From Pseudarthrobacter sp. L1SW (GTDB lineage: Bacteria > Actinomycetota > Actinomycetes > Actinomycetales > Micrococcaceae), in NCBI RefSeq assembly GCF_020809045.1, contig NZ_CP078079.1:558001-622000 (forward strand): a DNA stretch of 64,000 bases, in the 5' to 3' direction. Numbering within the stretch: the stretch's first letter is position 1; each line of letters begins with the position of its first letter. The position numbers and the translations under genes were made by a program. Positions 45,796-57,052 of the stretch are shown here, one piece after another. The notes under the pieces are model-generated. The model saw nothing but the letters and a program-made list of their open reading frames with translations. It had not been told where the DNA came from and did no database searches.

Positions 45796-45865
45796 GGGGT
45801 CTCTCCCGGTGCTTGGACGTGGTGGCGAGGGCTTTGATTAAGGGTCTACCTGCAAAGCTAGGAGC

Positions 45866-45891
45866 ACTTTTGCCGGGCGTCAAGCAAAAGT
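45866..45891. promoter_or_regulatory. ROK operator candidate
   Basis: ACTTTTGC (45866-45873) and GCAAAAGT (45884-45891) are exact inverse copies separated by 10 bases. They lie in the 134-base spacer between the divergent cassette and the ROK gene, where a shared operator is expected. Confidence 0.65.
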
Positions 45892-45929
45892 TGTTGCCGT
45901 GACATAAATAAGTCTGCTATCTATGTCCT

Positions 45930-47138
45930 ATGAACAAGACCGCCGGCCACCGGGCTGCTCCTGAGCCGTTGGCAGCGCAGGGACGTGCCGGGGACATCTT
46001 CCAGCTGCTCCGGGACGGCAAGGCCCGCACGCGTGCCGAGCTCGCCGGGACTACCGGGCTGGCCAGGTCCACCGTGGCCGCCCGCATCGACGCCTTGGTG
46101 GCCGCCGGGCTTGTTGGTCCTGCGGGTGAGGCAACCTCCAGTGGCGGCAGGCCGCCGTCGCGCTTTGCCTTCAAACCGGACGCCAGGGTGGTACTCGCCG
46201 TGGACGTCGGGGCGACGCACGTGGCCGTGGCCGTTACGGACCTCGGCGGGTCGGTGCTCGCTGAACGCCGGCTGGACCAGCAGGTGGCGGACGGGCCGGA
46301 GAAGGTGCTGGGGCTCGTGGTGCGCCAGGCAGCGAAACTGTTGGCGTCGGCGTCGCGGGGCATGGCGGAACTGGCGGGGGTGGGGATTGGCCTTCCGGGG
46401 CCCGTGGAGCACGGCACGGGCCGGCCCGTCAAGCCGCCCATCATGCCGGGCTGGGACGGTTTTGACGTCGTCCGGTCCGTCCAGCGCTCGCTGCCGGTCC
46501 CTGTGCTGGTGGACAACGACGTGAACATCATGGCGCTGGGGGAGCGTACGGCGCACTGGCCGGAGGAAGACAATTTCCTGTTCGTGAAGGTTGCCACCGG
46601 CATCGGCGCGGGCATCATCAGCAGCGGCGAGCTGCAGCGCGGCGCCAACGGCACGACCGGGGACCTCGGTCACGTCCGCGTCCCCCGGGGTGACGGCGTC
46701 CTGTGCCGCTGCGGGAACTACGGCTGCCTGGAAGCGCTCGCATCAGGACCGGCGATCGCCGCGGCACTGCGCAGCGCGGGACTGGACGCCGCCCGGGGGC
46801 CCGACGTGGCCGCCCTCGCGGCACACGGCAACCCGGAAGCCATCCACGCGCTGCGCCAGGCCGGACGGGATGTGGGCGATGTGCTCGCCACCGTGGTGAA
46901 TCTCCTGAATCCGTCGGTGATCGTGGTCGGCGGCAGCATCGGGGGCGCGGGAGAGTACCTGGTGGCCGGCGTCCGTGAAGTTGTGTACCGGCGCTCGCTG
47001 CCCCTCGCAACGTCGCAGCTACGGATCGGACTGTCGCGTGCCGGGGACCAGTCCGCCATCCTCGGCGCCAGCCAGCTGGTGACCCAGCACGTCCTTTCGC
47101 CCGCCGTCGTTGAAGCAACCCTGCAGGCAACGGGCTGA
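45930..47138 (+). CDS. ROK-family transcriptional regulator
   Basis: 402 aa repressor that senses a sugar. The N-terminal winged helix is FQLLRDGKARTRAELAGTTG and LARSTVAARIDALVAAGLVG. The ROK domain has VVLAVDVGATHVAVAVTDLG (ATP-site type), VGIGLPGPVEHG and VLVDNDVNIMALGER. The zinc motif is GHVRVPRGDGVLCRCGNYGC followed by LEALAS. It is divergent from the four-gene sugar cassette and is its likely local regulator. Confidence 0.92.
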   Translation: MNKTAGHRAAPEPLAAQGRAGDIFQLLRDGKARTRAELAGTTGLARSTVAARIDALVAAGLVGPAGEATSSGGRPPSRFAFKPDARVVLAVDVGATHVAVAVTDLGGSVLAERRLDQQVADGPEKVLGLVVRQAAKLLASASRGMAELAGVGIGLPGPVEHGTGRPVKPPIMPGWDGFDVVRSVQRSLPVPVLVDNDVNIMALGERTAHWPEEDNFLFVKVATGIGAGIISSGELQRGANGTTGDLGHVRVPRGDGVLCRCGNYGCLEALASGPAIAAALRSAGLDAARGPDVAALAAHGNPEAIHALRQAGRDVGDVLATVVNLLNPSVIVVGGSIGGAGEYLVAGVREVVYRRSLPLATSQLRIGLSRAGDQSAILGASQLVTQHVLSPAVVEATLQATG

Positions 47139-47144
47139 CTCCTG

Positions 47145-48104
47145 CTACGGCCTGATGACCCGGACGGGCGCGCCGGCCAGCCAGGCGGTCACGTCCTCGA
47201 ACGCGCCGCCGTAGAACTGCCGGTAGCTTTCGCGCGTGACGTAGCCGAGGTGCGGCGACAAGACGGTGTTGGGGGCTGCGAGGAGCGGGTGTCCCGCCTG
47301 CAGCGGTTCCTGGTCGAACACATCCAGCGCAGCCCCGCGGATCCAGCCCTCGGCGAGGGACTTCAGCAGCGCGTCCTGGTTGACCAGCGGGCCCCTGGCG
47401 GTGTTCACCAGGACGCCCTCAGGTCCCAGCAGCCGCAGTTCCTGCTCGCCCACAGTGTTTTCGGAACGTTCGGAGAGCCGCAGGTGCAGCGTGGCAACAT
47501 CCGCCAGGCGGAAGAGTTCCTCCTTGGACACCAGGCGGGCGCCGGCCTCCTCCGCTGCCGCGGCCGTCAGGTTCTGGCTCCAGGCCAGGACCTCCATCCC
47601 AAAGGCCTGCCCGTACGCCGCGATCCGGCGGCCAATCTTGCCAAGGCCCACCACGCCCAGGGTCTTGCCCGCCAGCTCGAAGCCAACCGTTGTCTGCCAG
47701 GACCCTGCCCGCAGGGAGTTCTCTTCGGCCGGCAGGTTCCTGGCGAGGGACAGCAGCAGGGCCCAGGTCAGCTCTGGGGCGGCCGTGGGCGAGCCCGGGG
47801 TGCCGCATACCGTGATGCCCTGCTCGGCAGCCGCGGCCACGTCAATTGAGGCATTCGCCATCCCGGTGGTCACCAGGAGCTGCAGGGTTGGAAGTTTTTC
47901 CAGTACCGCCCGCGGAAATGCGGTTCGCTCACGCATGGCCACCACCATAGTCACGTCCGCCAGCGCGGACACCAGGGCCTCCGGGGAGGCGAAGGGTTCA
48001 CGGAAGGCCATGGTGGTCACGCCCTCCGCTTCCAGGGCCGCCCAGTCCGCGAAGCCATGGGCAACATCCTGGTAGTCGTCGAGGATGGCGAGGCGGTGCT
48101 TCAT
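47145..48104 (-). CDS. D-2-hydroxyacid dehydrogenase family protein
   Basis: 319 aa NAD-dependent enzyme. The Rossmann motif is KTLGVVGLGKIGRRIAAYGQ, then LHLRLSERSENTVGEQEL, the catalytic Arg in LVNTARGPLVNQDALLKSL, Glu in ALDVFDQEPLQAGHPLL, and His in SPHLGYVTRESY. The N-terminal start RLAILDDYQDVAHGFADWAA is typical of a subfamily common in actinobacteria and fungi. ATG 48104 has GAAGGA 7 bases upstream. It converges with the ROK gene (6 bases apart). Confidence 0.9.
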   Translation of the reverse strand: MKHRLAILDDYQDVAHGFADWAALEAEGVTTMAFREPFASPEALVSALADVTMVVAMRERTAFPRAVLEKLPTLQLLVTTGMANASIDVAAAAEQGITVCGTPGSPTAAPELTWALLLSLARNLPAEENSLRAGSWQTTVGFELAGKTLGVVGLGKIGRRIAAYGQAFGMEVLAWSQNLTAAAAEEAGARLVSKEELFRLADVATLHLRLSERSENTVGEQELRLLGPEGVLVNTARGPLVNQDALLKSLAEGWIRGAALDVFDQEPLQAGHPLLAAPNTVLSPHLGYVTRESYRQFYGGAFEDVTAWLAGAPVRVIRP

Positions 48105-48245
48105 GGCGGTGTCCTTCGTCCTGGGTAACCTTGGCGTGATGTTCATCGTAAGGCAGCGGGTTCCGGCCTTTCCTGAAACCCCTGCCCCGTCCGGCGTGAT
48201 AGCAATGGGAGTGATGAAACTCCCCCCACACCGGTTCCTGGCCCC

Positions 48246-49439
48246 GTGAACGGCCGGATCCTCGCCCGGATTCCCAACAGTTGGATCCTGCTGGCGTGCA
48301 TAGGCCTGCTGGCACTGAACCTGCGCGGCCCTTTTGTGGCGGTTGCGCCCGTAGTGGACCTGATGCAGGCGGAGCTCAACTTCTCGCCGGTCCTGCTGGG
48401 GCTCCTGACCAGCATCCCGGTGCTGTGCTTCTCCCTTGCCGCCCCGCTGGCCTCCCTGGCTGCCCGGAAATTCGGTGCCGAGTTCGCGGTGACGCTGACC
48501 ATCCTCGGCGTTCTGGCCGGGGTCCTGGTGCGTTCGGCGGGAGGGCCCGTCCTGGTGGTGTCCGGAACGGTGCTGATTGGCCTGGCCATCACCGTGGGCA
48601 ACATCGCGGTGCCGCTGATCATCCGCCGCGATTTCGGGCAGGCCCGGCAGGGGACCGCGATGGGCATCTACACCGCGGCGTTGAACATCGGCTCGTTCCT
48701 GACCTCGGTGGCCACGGCGCCGCTGGCCAGCCTGGCCGGTTGGCGGTTTGCGCTGGGATCCGTTGCCGTCCTGGCCGTGGTGGCCGTCGTTTTCTGGACG
48801 CTCGCCGTGGGCGGACGCCGGGCTTTCTTCATTTCCCCCGACGACGGCGCCGGCACCCGGTTGCCGCCGGTGGACGGTGCTCGGTGGACGACGGCGGGCC
48901 TGACCGCGGGCTTCGCCGGACAGGCCTTCTCCTATTACGGCGTAACAGCCTGGCTCCCGACGATCCTGGCCGACGAGCTGGGAATGGCGCCGGCGGCGGC
49001 CGGGGCCGGATCGTCGCTGTTCCAGATCCTCGCAATTGCCGGTGGGCTGGGTGTTCCCCTGGCGGCACGGTTCACCAGTACAACGACGGTGGCGGTGGCA
49101 CTGGGCCTGATGTGGCTGACGGTCCCCTTGGGACTGTTGCTGACGCCGGAATTCTGGTGGTTGTGGTGCTCGTTGGGCGGCGTAGCCCAGGGTGGCGGCA
49201 TCACGCTGATCTTCATTGCCATCATCAAGCTCGCGCGGGACCAGGCGTCGGCGGGGAAGATGTCCGCCGTGGTTCAAGGCGCCGGTTATGCGATCGGCGC
49301 GGCTGCTCCTCCGCTGCTGGGTTACCTCCACGGGCTGTCCGGTTCCTGGACGGTGCCGATGCTGTTGATCCTGGCGTCCGTGCTGACGTTCTTCCTCACC
49401 ACCACCCTCTCCGTGCGGAAGGTGCCCAAAAGCCGCTGA
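48246..49439 (+). CDS. MFS transporter, CynX/NimT family
   Basis: 397 aa, twelve predicted membrane segments, inner membrane. The beginning SWILLACIGLLALNLRGPFV and AVAPVVDLMQAELNFSPVLL, with LLTSIPVLCFSLAAPLASLA, is characteristic of the cyanate/nitroimidazole (CynX/NimT) group of anion and small-molecule transporters. The sequence AVPLIIRRDFGQARQGTAMG is the mid-loop. GTG start. The substrate is not evident from the neighbours. Confidence 0.87.
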   Translation: MNGRILARIPNSWILLACIGLLALNLRGPFVAVAPVVDLMQAELNFSPVLLGLLTSIPVLCFSLAAPLASLAARKFGAEFAVTLTILGVLAGVLVRSAGGPVLVVSGTVLIGLAITVGNIAVPLIIRRDFGQARQGTAMGIYTAALNIGSFLTSVATAPLASLAGWRFALGSVAVLAVVAVVFWTLAVGGRRAFFISPDDGAGTRLPPVDGARWTTAGLTAGFAGQAFSYYGVTAWLPTILADELGMAPAAAGAGSSLFQILAIAGGLGVPLAARFTSTTTVAVALGLMWLTVPLGLLLTPEFWWLWCSLGGVAQGGGITLIFIAIIKLARDQASAGKMSAVVQGAGYAIGAAAPPLLGYLHGLSGSWTVPMLLILASVLTFFLTTTLSVRKVPKSR

Positions 49440-49505
49440 CGCGACCCGCCGCCGTCGTGCCCTCCCTTCCCTGCCGTCGCCCGCTCACTTACTGCCGGAC
49501 ACAAG

Positions 49506-49610
49506 GGACGCTCTCTCACTTAATGCGGCAATTAGAGGATCGCTCTCTCACTTTCTTGGGGAAAGCGAGAGAGCGATCCGGATTTTTCTGCATTAAGTGA
49601 TAGAGCGTCC
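49506..49610. repeat. Nested palindrome repeat family, copy A
   Basis: The outer arms GGACGCTCTCTCACTTAATGC (49506-49526) and its inverse at 49590-49610 have one mismatch. The inner arms (49537-49555 and 49561-49579; GGATCGCTCTCTCACTTTC) form a second stem with a 5-base loop. It lies between convergent genes, the MFS gene and aceB. A partial extra arm (TCACTTACTGCCGG) stands at about 49494-49507. The remaining gap sequence (49440-49493, 49611-49722) holds nothing else I recognise. Confidence 0.85.
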
Positions 49611-49722
49611 GGGTGGCACCGGGAGGGGTGGTGCTCCGTCGCCGGGCCGGCCCTCCGGATTTCGGAGGTGCCTGTTGCGGAAGGGCGTGCCGGCCCGGCG
49701 GACGGAAGTCTTGAGCCAGAGG

Positions 49723-51375
<1,653 letters not shown>

Positions 51376-51404
51376 TTCAGTCTCCTGGTGCATGGCCCAA
51401 CTGG

Positions 51405-51452
51405 GTAGCACTAAGTGTCGTTTTGAGCCTCCAAAACGACACTTAGCGCTAC
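51405..51452. repeat. Palindrome between aceA and aceB
   Basis: GTAGCACTAAGTGTCGTTTTG (51405-51425) with one mismatch to the inverse of 51432-51452 and a 6-base loop, AGCCTC. It sits directly after the aceA stop and could reduce read-through into aceB. It shares GTCGTT and nested-palindrome style with the element at 6308. Confidence 0.7.
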
Positions 51453-51466
51453 TTACTTGGGAAGAA

Positions 51467-52798
<1,332 letters not shown>

Positions 52799-52910
52799 CG
52801 TTGATCTCCTTGATTGAGCTCCGGAGGTGGTAGGTGGGAACCGCGTCGTTGAGGTTCCCACCGGCTTTTCCGGTGCGGTGTTTCTTTCCGTGACACTTAC
52901 TTTTCCGCAC

Positions 52911-52974
52911 TTCTAAGAGGCTTTCTAGAGAAAAATGCTGGAAAGAAATGCAGTTCTTCACGTATTCTTTAGAA
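52911..52974. promoter_or_regulatory. Repeated TTCTnnAGAA sites between aceA and the regulator
   Basis: Two exact copies of TTCTnnAGAA (52923-52932, TTCTAGAGAA; 52965-52974, TTCTTTAGAA) and one partial copy (52911-52920, TTCTAAGAGG) lie in the divergent aceA/ramB region. They are candidate binding sites of the adjacent RamB-like protein. The last copy overlaps the beginning of the regulator frame if ATG 52948 is its start. Confidence 0.5.
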
Positions 52975-54462
52975 ATGTCGCCTGGAAGCTGGAACCGCGA
53001 AGCCGCACCGCCCCAACCGTCCGCAGCGTCTGCCGGACTGGACGTCATTAGCCTGGGCCGCCGGGTGCGCCATCTCCGCAAGCAGGCGGGACTGACCCTC
53101 GATGACCTCAGCGCCGCCGTCGGCACCGCGCCCAGCCAGCTGAGCCTGATCGAGAACGGTAAGCGGGAACCGAAGCTGGGGCTGCTGCAGCACCTGGCGT
53201 CCGCCCTCAACGTCAGCATCGACCAACTGCTTGGCGCCGAACCTCCTAGCCGCCGGGCCGCCCTGGAGATCGAGCTGGAACGTTATCAGCGCAGCTCGCT
53301 CTACGGGACGCTGAACCTGCCCAGGATCCGCATCAGCTCGCGGTTGCCGCTGGATGTGCTGGAGACCCAGGTGGGGCTGCTGCACGAGCTGGAGCGGAAG
53401 ATGAACGAGCAGGTGGCTACCCCTGAGGAAGCACGCCGTGCGAACGGTGAGCTGCGGGCCATGATGCGCGAGCGCGGCAACTACTTCCCGGAATACGAGG
53501 CCGAGGCGCAAAAGGTACTCAAGGGGGTCGGCTACACCACCGGGCCGCTCAGCCAGCACGTCATCGCGGACATCGCCGAGAACCTCGGATTTACCCTGCA
53601 CCACGTTGGCGACCTGCCGCATTCCACCCGGTCAGTCACGGATTTGAAGAACCGCAGAATTTACCTGACCCAGAACCAGCGCCAGGACCACGACCCCCGT
53701 TCGGTGCTGCTCCAGGCCTTGGGCCACTACGTGCTGGGGCACGAAACCCCGAAGAACTACGGCGACTTCCTGGCCCAGCGTGTGGCAACGAACTATTTCG
53801 CCGCAGCCCTCCTGCTGCCGGAAAAGGCAACCCTGGATTTTTTGCAGAAAGCCAAGGCTGCCAAGGAAATCGCCGTGGAGGACATCCGCGACGCCTTTGC
53901 GGTGTCCTACGAAACCGCGGCACACCGGTTCACCAACCTGGCCACCCAGCATCTGGGCATCACCACGCATTTCCAGAAGACGCACCAGAGCGGGATCATC
54001 TACAAGGCATACGAGAACGACGGCGTGGCGTTTCCCCAGGACCATACCGGCGCCATCGAGGGCCAGCCGTCGTGCAAGGCCTGGACATCCCGGGCAGTGT
54101 TCGACGTCCCGGACAAGTTCAGCGCCTACAGCCAGTACACGGACACGCCGTCGGGGACGTACTGGTGCACCGCCCGCACCGAACGGTCCGCCAGCGGCGA
54201 GTTCTCGTTGAGCATCGGGGTCCCGTACCAGCATGTGAAGTGGTTCCGCGGGCGAGAAACGACCGCGCGGGCGAAATCCACCTGCCCGGATCCGAACTGC
54301 TGCAAACGGCCGCCCGCCGAGCTCGCCTCTGAGTGGGCCGGCAACGCCTGGCCGTCGGCGCGCGCTCATTCGCACCTGCTCGCAGCCATGCCTCCAGGCG
54401 CCTTCCCCGGCGTCGATGAAACCGAGGTGTACAGCTTCCTGCAGGCGCACTCAGGAGCGTGA
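52948..54462 (+). CDS. ramB: RamB/ScfR-type XRE regulator of acetate metabolism
   Basis: 504 aa (495 if ATG 52975 is the start). An XRE helix-turn-helix at about residues 35-90 (SLGRRVRHLRKQAGLTLDDL, VGTAPSQLSLIENGKREPKL), then an IrrE/M78-type peptidase-like domain, then the long C-terminal part of the short-chain-fatty-acid-regulator family (PSCKAWTSRAVFDVPDKFSA, CPDPNCCKRPP). The zincin motif is degenerate: ALGHYVLGHE rather than HExxH. Its location divergent from aceA matches RamB of Corynebacterium, which controls aceA/aceB. The gene symbol is by analogy. Confidence 0.85.
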   Translation: MQFFTYSLEMSPGSWNREAAPPQPSAASAGLDVISLGRRVRHLRKQAGLTLDDLSAAVGTAPSQLSLIENGKREPKLGLLQHLASALNVSIDQLLGAEPPSRRAALEIELERYQRSSLYGTLNLPRIRISSRLPLDVLETQVGLLHELERKMNEQVATPEEARRANGELRAMMRERGNYFPEYEAEAQKVLKGVGYTTGPLSQHVIADIAENLGFTLHHVGDLPHSTRSVTDLKNRRIYLTQNQRQDHDPRSVLLQALGHYVLGHETPKNYGDFLAQRVATNYFAAALLLPEKATLDFLQKAKAAKEIAVEDIRDAFAVSYETAAHRFTNLATQHLGITTHFQKTHQSGIIYKAYENDGVAFPQDHTGAIEGQPSCKAWTSRAVFDVPDKFSAYSQYTDTPSGTYWCTARTERSASGEFSLSIGVPYQHVKWFRGRETTARAKSTCPDPNCCKRPPAELASEWAGNAWPSARAHSHLLAAMPPGAFPGVDETEVYSFLQAHSGA

Positions 54463-54466
54463 CCCG

Positions 54467-54570
54467 CGACGCTCCCTCACTTGATGCGGGTTTTCACCGG
54501 ACGCTCTCTCACTTTCTTCAGGAAAGTGAGAGAGTGTCCTTGGGTTTACCGCATTAAGTGAGAGAGCGTT
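54467..54570. repeat. Nested palindrome repeat family, copy B
   Basis: Outer arm CGACGCTCCCTCACTTGATG from 54467 pairs with CCGCATTAAGTGAGAGAGCG (54549-54568) with a few mismatches. The inner arms GGACGCTCTCTCACTTTC (54499-54516) and 54522-54539 differ at one base. It fills the gap between convergent genes. Confidence 0.85.
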
Positions 54571-54573
54571 GGG

Positions 54574-55605
54574 TCACCCGTGCAGCTCGCGGTAAGCGTC
54601 CGCCGCCGCCGGGTGCAGCGGAATGCCGGCCGTGTTGATCAGGGAATCCGGGCTCAGGAACTGGACTCCCAGGCTCGAGCGGGGGATGAGCTCCTCCGCG
54701 TGGCCCACCAGCAGTTCCACGCTCCGTTTCACAGTGCGGGCGTCCAGGTCGCCCCGGCACAGCAGCAGGTTGGTCACCCCCACCGTCCAGACGGCAGGGA
54801 CCCCATCGTAGGCTCCCGCCGGAATCAGGACCCGGTCATAGAAAACGCCGTACTTCGACCGCAGCGCCGGCAGCAACGGGGAAAGGTCCAGGAAACTGAG
54901 GCCCACGTCGTCATGGGCCGCCGCGATGGCGGCCGTGGGAACGCCCCCGGACCAGAAAAGGGCGTCCACTGACCCCTCGCGCAGCGCCGCGAGGCCGTCA
55001 TTGAGTCCCAGGTTCAGGACGGTGACGGCTTGTCCGGCATCCGCCCCGGCATCCGCCCTCGCGGCCCCGCCGCCGGCGGCGACGGAACCAAGCCCGGCAG
55101 CCTCAAGGAGGCGGGGAGTGGTGAGGGACGTCCCCGAACCTGGCTCGCCCACAGCCACCGTCCTGCCGGCCAGCTCCGCAATGCCCCGGATGCCGCTGGA
55201 CCTCCGGACCACGCAATGGACGTAGTTCTCGTACACGCGCCCGAGGGCCGTGATGCCGGCGTCGGACGGGCCCTTCCCTGCTTCCCTCTGCGCGGCGGCA
55301 TCAGCCAGGGCGACGGCGAACGTGGCTTGCCCGCCAACGAGGAGCCCGAGGTTGTCCAGGCTGCCGCCGGTGGTCAGCGCAGTGGCATGCCGGGCCACGC
55401 CGTGGCGCTGCAGGGACGCGGCAAGCAGGGTGGCAAACTCCAGGTAGAAGCCGCCCGGTTCGCCGCCCGCAACAGTGACAGCCTCCGGGCTGTCCTCCTG
55501 GCTGCAGGCGGCAAGCGCCGGCAGCAGCAGTCCGGCAAGCCCTGCGGCCACGCCGGCCCTGAGGGCTTCGCGTCTCGACGGCGGGCTAAGGCGAAAGTCA
55601 GGCAT
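54574..55605 (-). CDS. TAXI-family solute-binding lipoprotein
   Basis: 343 aa, exported; twin-arginine-like RREALRAGVAAGLAGLLLPA, then lipobox ALAAC (Cys about 34). The TAXI fold is shown by VTVAGGEPGGFYLEFATLLA, TTGGSLDNLGLLVGGQATFA, ALGRVYENYVHCVVRRSSGI and VAVGEPGSGTSLTTPRLLEA. TAXI proteins normally feed TRAP transporters for dicarboxylates or glutamate, but no TRAP permease is present. It overlaps the histidine-kinase gene by 8 bases, so it probably acts as a ligand-sensing partner of the kinase. Confidence 0.87.
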   Translation of the reverse strand: MPDFRLSPPSRREALRAGVAAGLAGLLLPALAACSQEDSPEAVTVAGGEPGGFYLEFATLLAASLQRHGVARHATALTTGGSLDNLGLLVGGQATFAVALADAAAQREAGKGPSDAGITALGRVYENYVHCVVRRSSGIRGIAELAGRTVAVGEPGSGTSLTTPRLLEAAGLGSVAAGGGAARADAGADAGQAVTVLNLGLNDGLAALREGSVDALFWSGGVPTAAIAAAHDDVGLSFLDLSPLLPALRSKYGVFYDRVLIPAGAYDGVPAVWTVGVTNLLLCRGDLDARTVKRSVELLVGHAEELIPRSSLGVQFLSPDSLINTAGIPLHPAAADAYRELHG

Positions 55606-57052
55606 GCGGCGCCTCCTGTCCCCTGGCTGCAGGGCCTTGGCTTTCAGGGACCCGGGGAAATTCGAGGAACGCCGCCAGGCCGTGCGGCTGTGCCTCTCGG
55701 AGCAGCAGGCGTCCGCCGTTGGCTGCCGCCAGCTTCTCGACGATGGTCATGCCAAGGCCGTTGCCGCTCACGTCCCGGTGCTTCGGTGAGCGCCAAAAGC
55801 GCTGTGTGGCTGCTGTCCTCTCCTCGGACGAAAGCCCTGGCCCGTCGTCGAACACTTCGATCACCACGGCGGCGCCGCGTACACGGACGGCAACTGATAT
55901 CCGTGCCCGGCCGGCATATTTGATCGCGTTGTTCAGCAGTTCCCCGGCCATCTGCGCCAGGTCCCCCGCGTCGCAGGCAATCAGCGCCGGCTGCCCGGGT
56001 GGCTTGCCGAAGTCGATGAAGGCGCCGGCGCGGCGCGCGGCAGGTCCTGCCCGTTCGGCCTCTTCCTGCAGGACAGGGACCGGATCAATGGGCGGCCGGT
56101 GCCGCCGGGAAGGCGCGCCACCGGGTGTGCCGGCGGAGCCCTCGAAGGCCCGGTGCTCTGCGGCGGCGAGCCTGAGGACGCCGTCGAGGATCTCCTCCAC
56201 CCTTTCGAGTTCAGTCTCGACGGCGGATGCGGCGGCCTTTTCCCGGTCGGTTTCCAGTTCCAGCCGCAGCAAATCGACGCGCAGCCGCAGGGCGCCGACT
56301 GGGTTGCGCAGTTCGTGGGAGGTGTCCGCAATGAGCTGGCGCTGCGCTTCGATGCTGTCGCTGACGCTTTGTGCCATCGCCGTGAACGAACGGCTCAGTT
56401 CCCGCAGCTCCGGCGGCCCTTCTTCCGGCAGCCGGCTGCTCCTGCCGGTGGTTTCAAGTTCGGCGACGGCGGCGTTGAGGCGGTGGACCGGGCGCAGCAC
56501 CCAGCGGGTCACCCGGGCCGCGCCGATGAGGAGCATCGCCGTGAGGGCCGCCGCGGCCAGTCCGACGCCGAGCCACCGTTCGCGGAGTTTCTGCCGGGCA
56601 GCGTCCTGGTTGACTTCCAGGACGGCCGCGCCGAGCACCTGGCTGGCGCTTCCAAACGAGCGGGAGATCACCTCGGAGCCTGTGCCGAACGGTTGCAGCG
56701 GCGCCAAGGTGGTGTCATTCAGGTTCAGGCTGGCCCTGGCCAGGGCATTCCGCACATCTGCCCGGTCCTCGCTCAGGCCACCGGAGCGCAGGGTGCCCTG
56801 CTGGAGCCGGATCAGGACTCCTTCCGCATAGAGCTCGGAGTACCTGTCCATTTCGGCCTGCAGTTGGGTGGAGTCACCTCCCTCCGTACCGGCGTCGAAC
56901 GCCACCTGCGCCAGCCTGTTGAGGGCAGTTGCCCTGTTGATCTGGAGTTCCTGGGTGAGTTCCCGGCTGGCGGAGGCCAGGAGGGCATTGGAGGCGATGA
57001 GCACCAGGAGGATGGAAAGGACGCTCAGGATCCCGAGGACGCGGAGCTTCAC
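55598..57052 (-). CDS. Sensor histidine kinase
   Basis: 484 aa membrane kinase. GTG 57052 overlaps the response-regulator stop. The first membrane segment is LGILSVLSILLVLIASNALL (6-25), an outer sensing domain of about 130 residues follows, and the second membrane segment is VGLAAAALTAMLLIGAA. HAMP region, then the phosphoacceptor His in IADTSHELRNPVGALRLRVD, N box MAGELLNNAIKYAG, G1 VFDDGPGLSSEER and G2 GNGLGMTIVEKLAAANGG. The layout recalls TctE-type carboxylate sensors. Its gene overlaps the TAXI protein gene. Confidence 0.92.
   Translation of the reverse strand: MKLRVLGILSVLSILLVLIASNALLASASRELTQELQINRATALNRLAQVAFDAGTEGGDSTQLQAEMDRYSELYAEGVLIRLQQGTLRSGGLSEDRADVRNALARASLNLNDTTLAPLQPFGTGSEVISRSFGSASQVLGAAVLEVNQDAARQKLRERWLGVGLAAAALTAMLLIGAARVTRWVLRPVHRLNAAVAELETTGRSSRLPEEGPPELRELSRSFTAMAQSVSDSIEAQRQLIADTSHELRNPVGALRLRVDLLRLELETDREKAAASAVETELERVEEILDGVLRLAAAEHRAFEGSAGTPGGAPSRRHRPPIDPVPVLQEEAERAGPAARRAGAFIDFGKPPGQPALIACDAGDLAQMAGELLNNAIKYAGRARISVAVRVRGAAVVIEVFDDGPGLSSEERTAATQRFWRSPKHRDVSGNGLGMTIVEKLAAANGGRLLLREAQPHGLAAFLEFPRVPESQGPAARGQEAPHA

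Noticed and set aside
47145..49331. A 728-codon minus-strand frame extending the hydroxyacid dehydrogenase upstream
   Set aside because: Only the part from 48104 down is homologous; the rest is Arg/Gln/Gly-rich antisense of the MFS gene.
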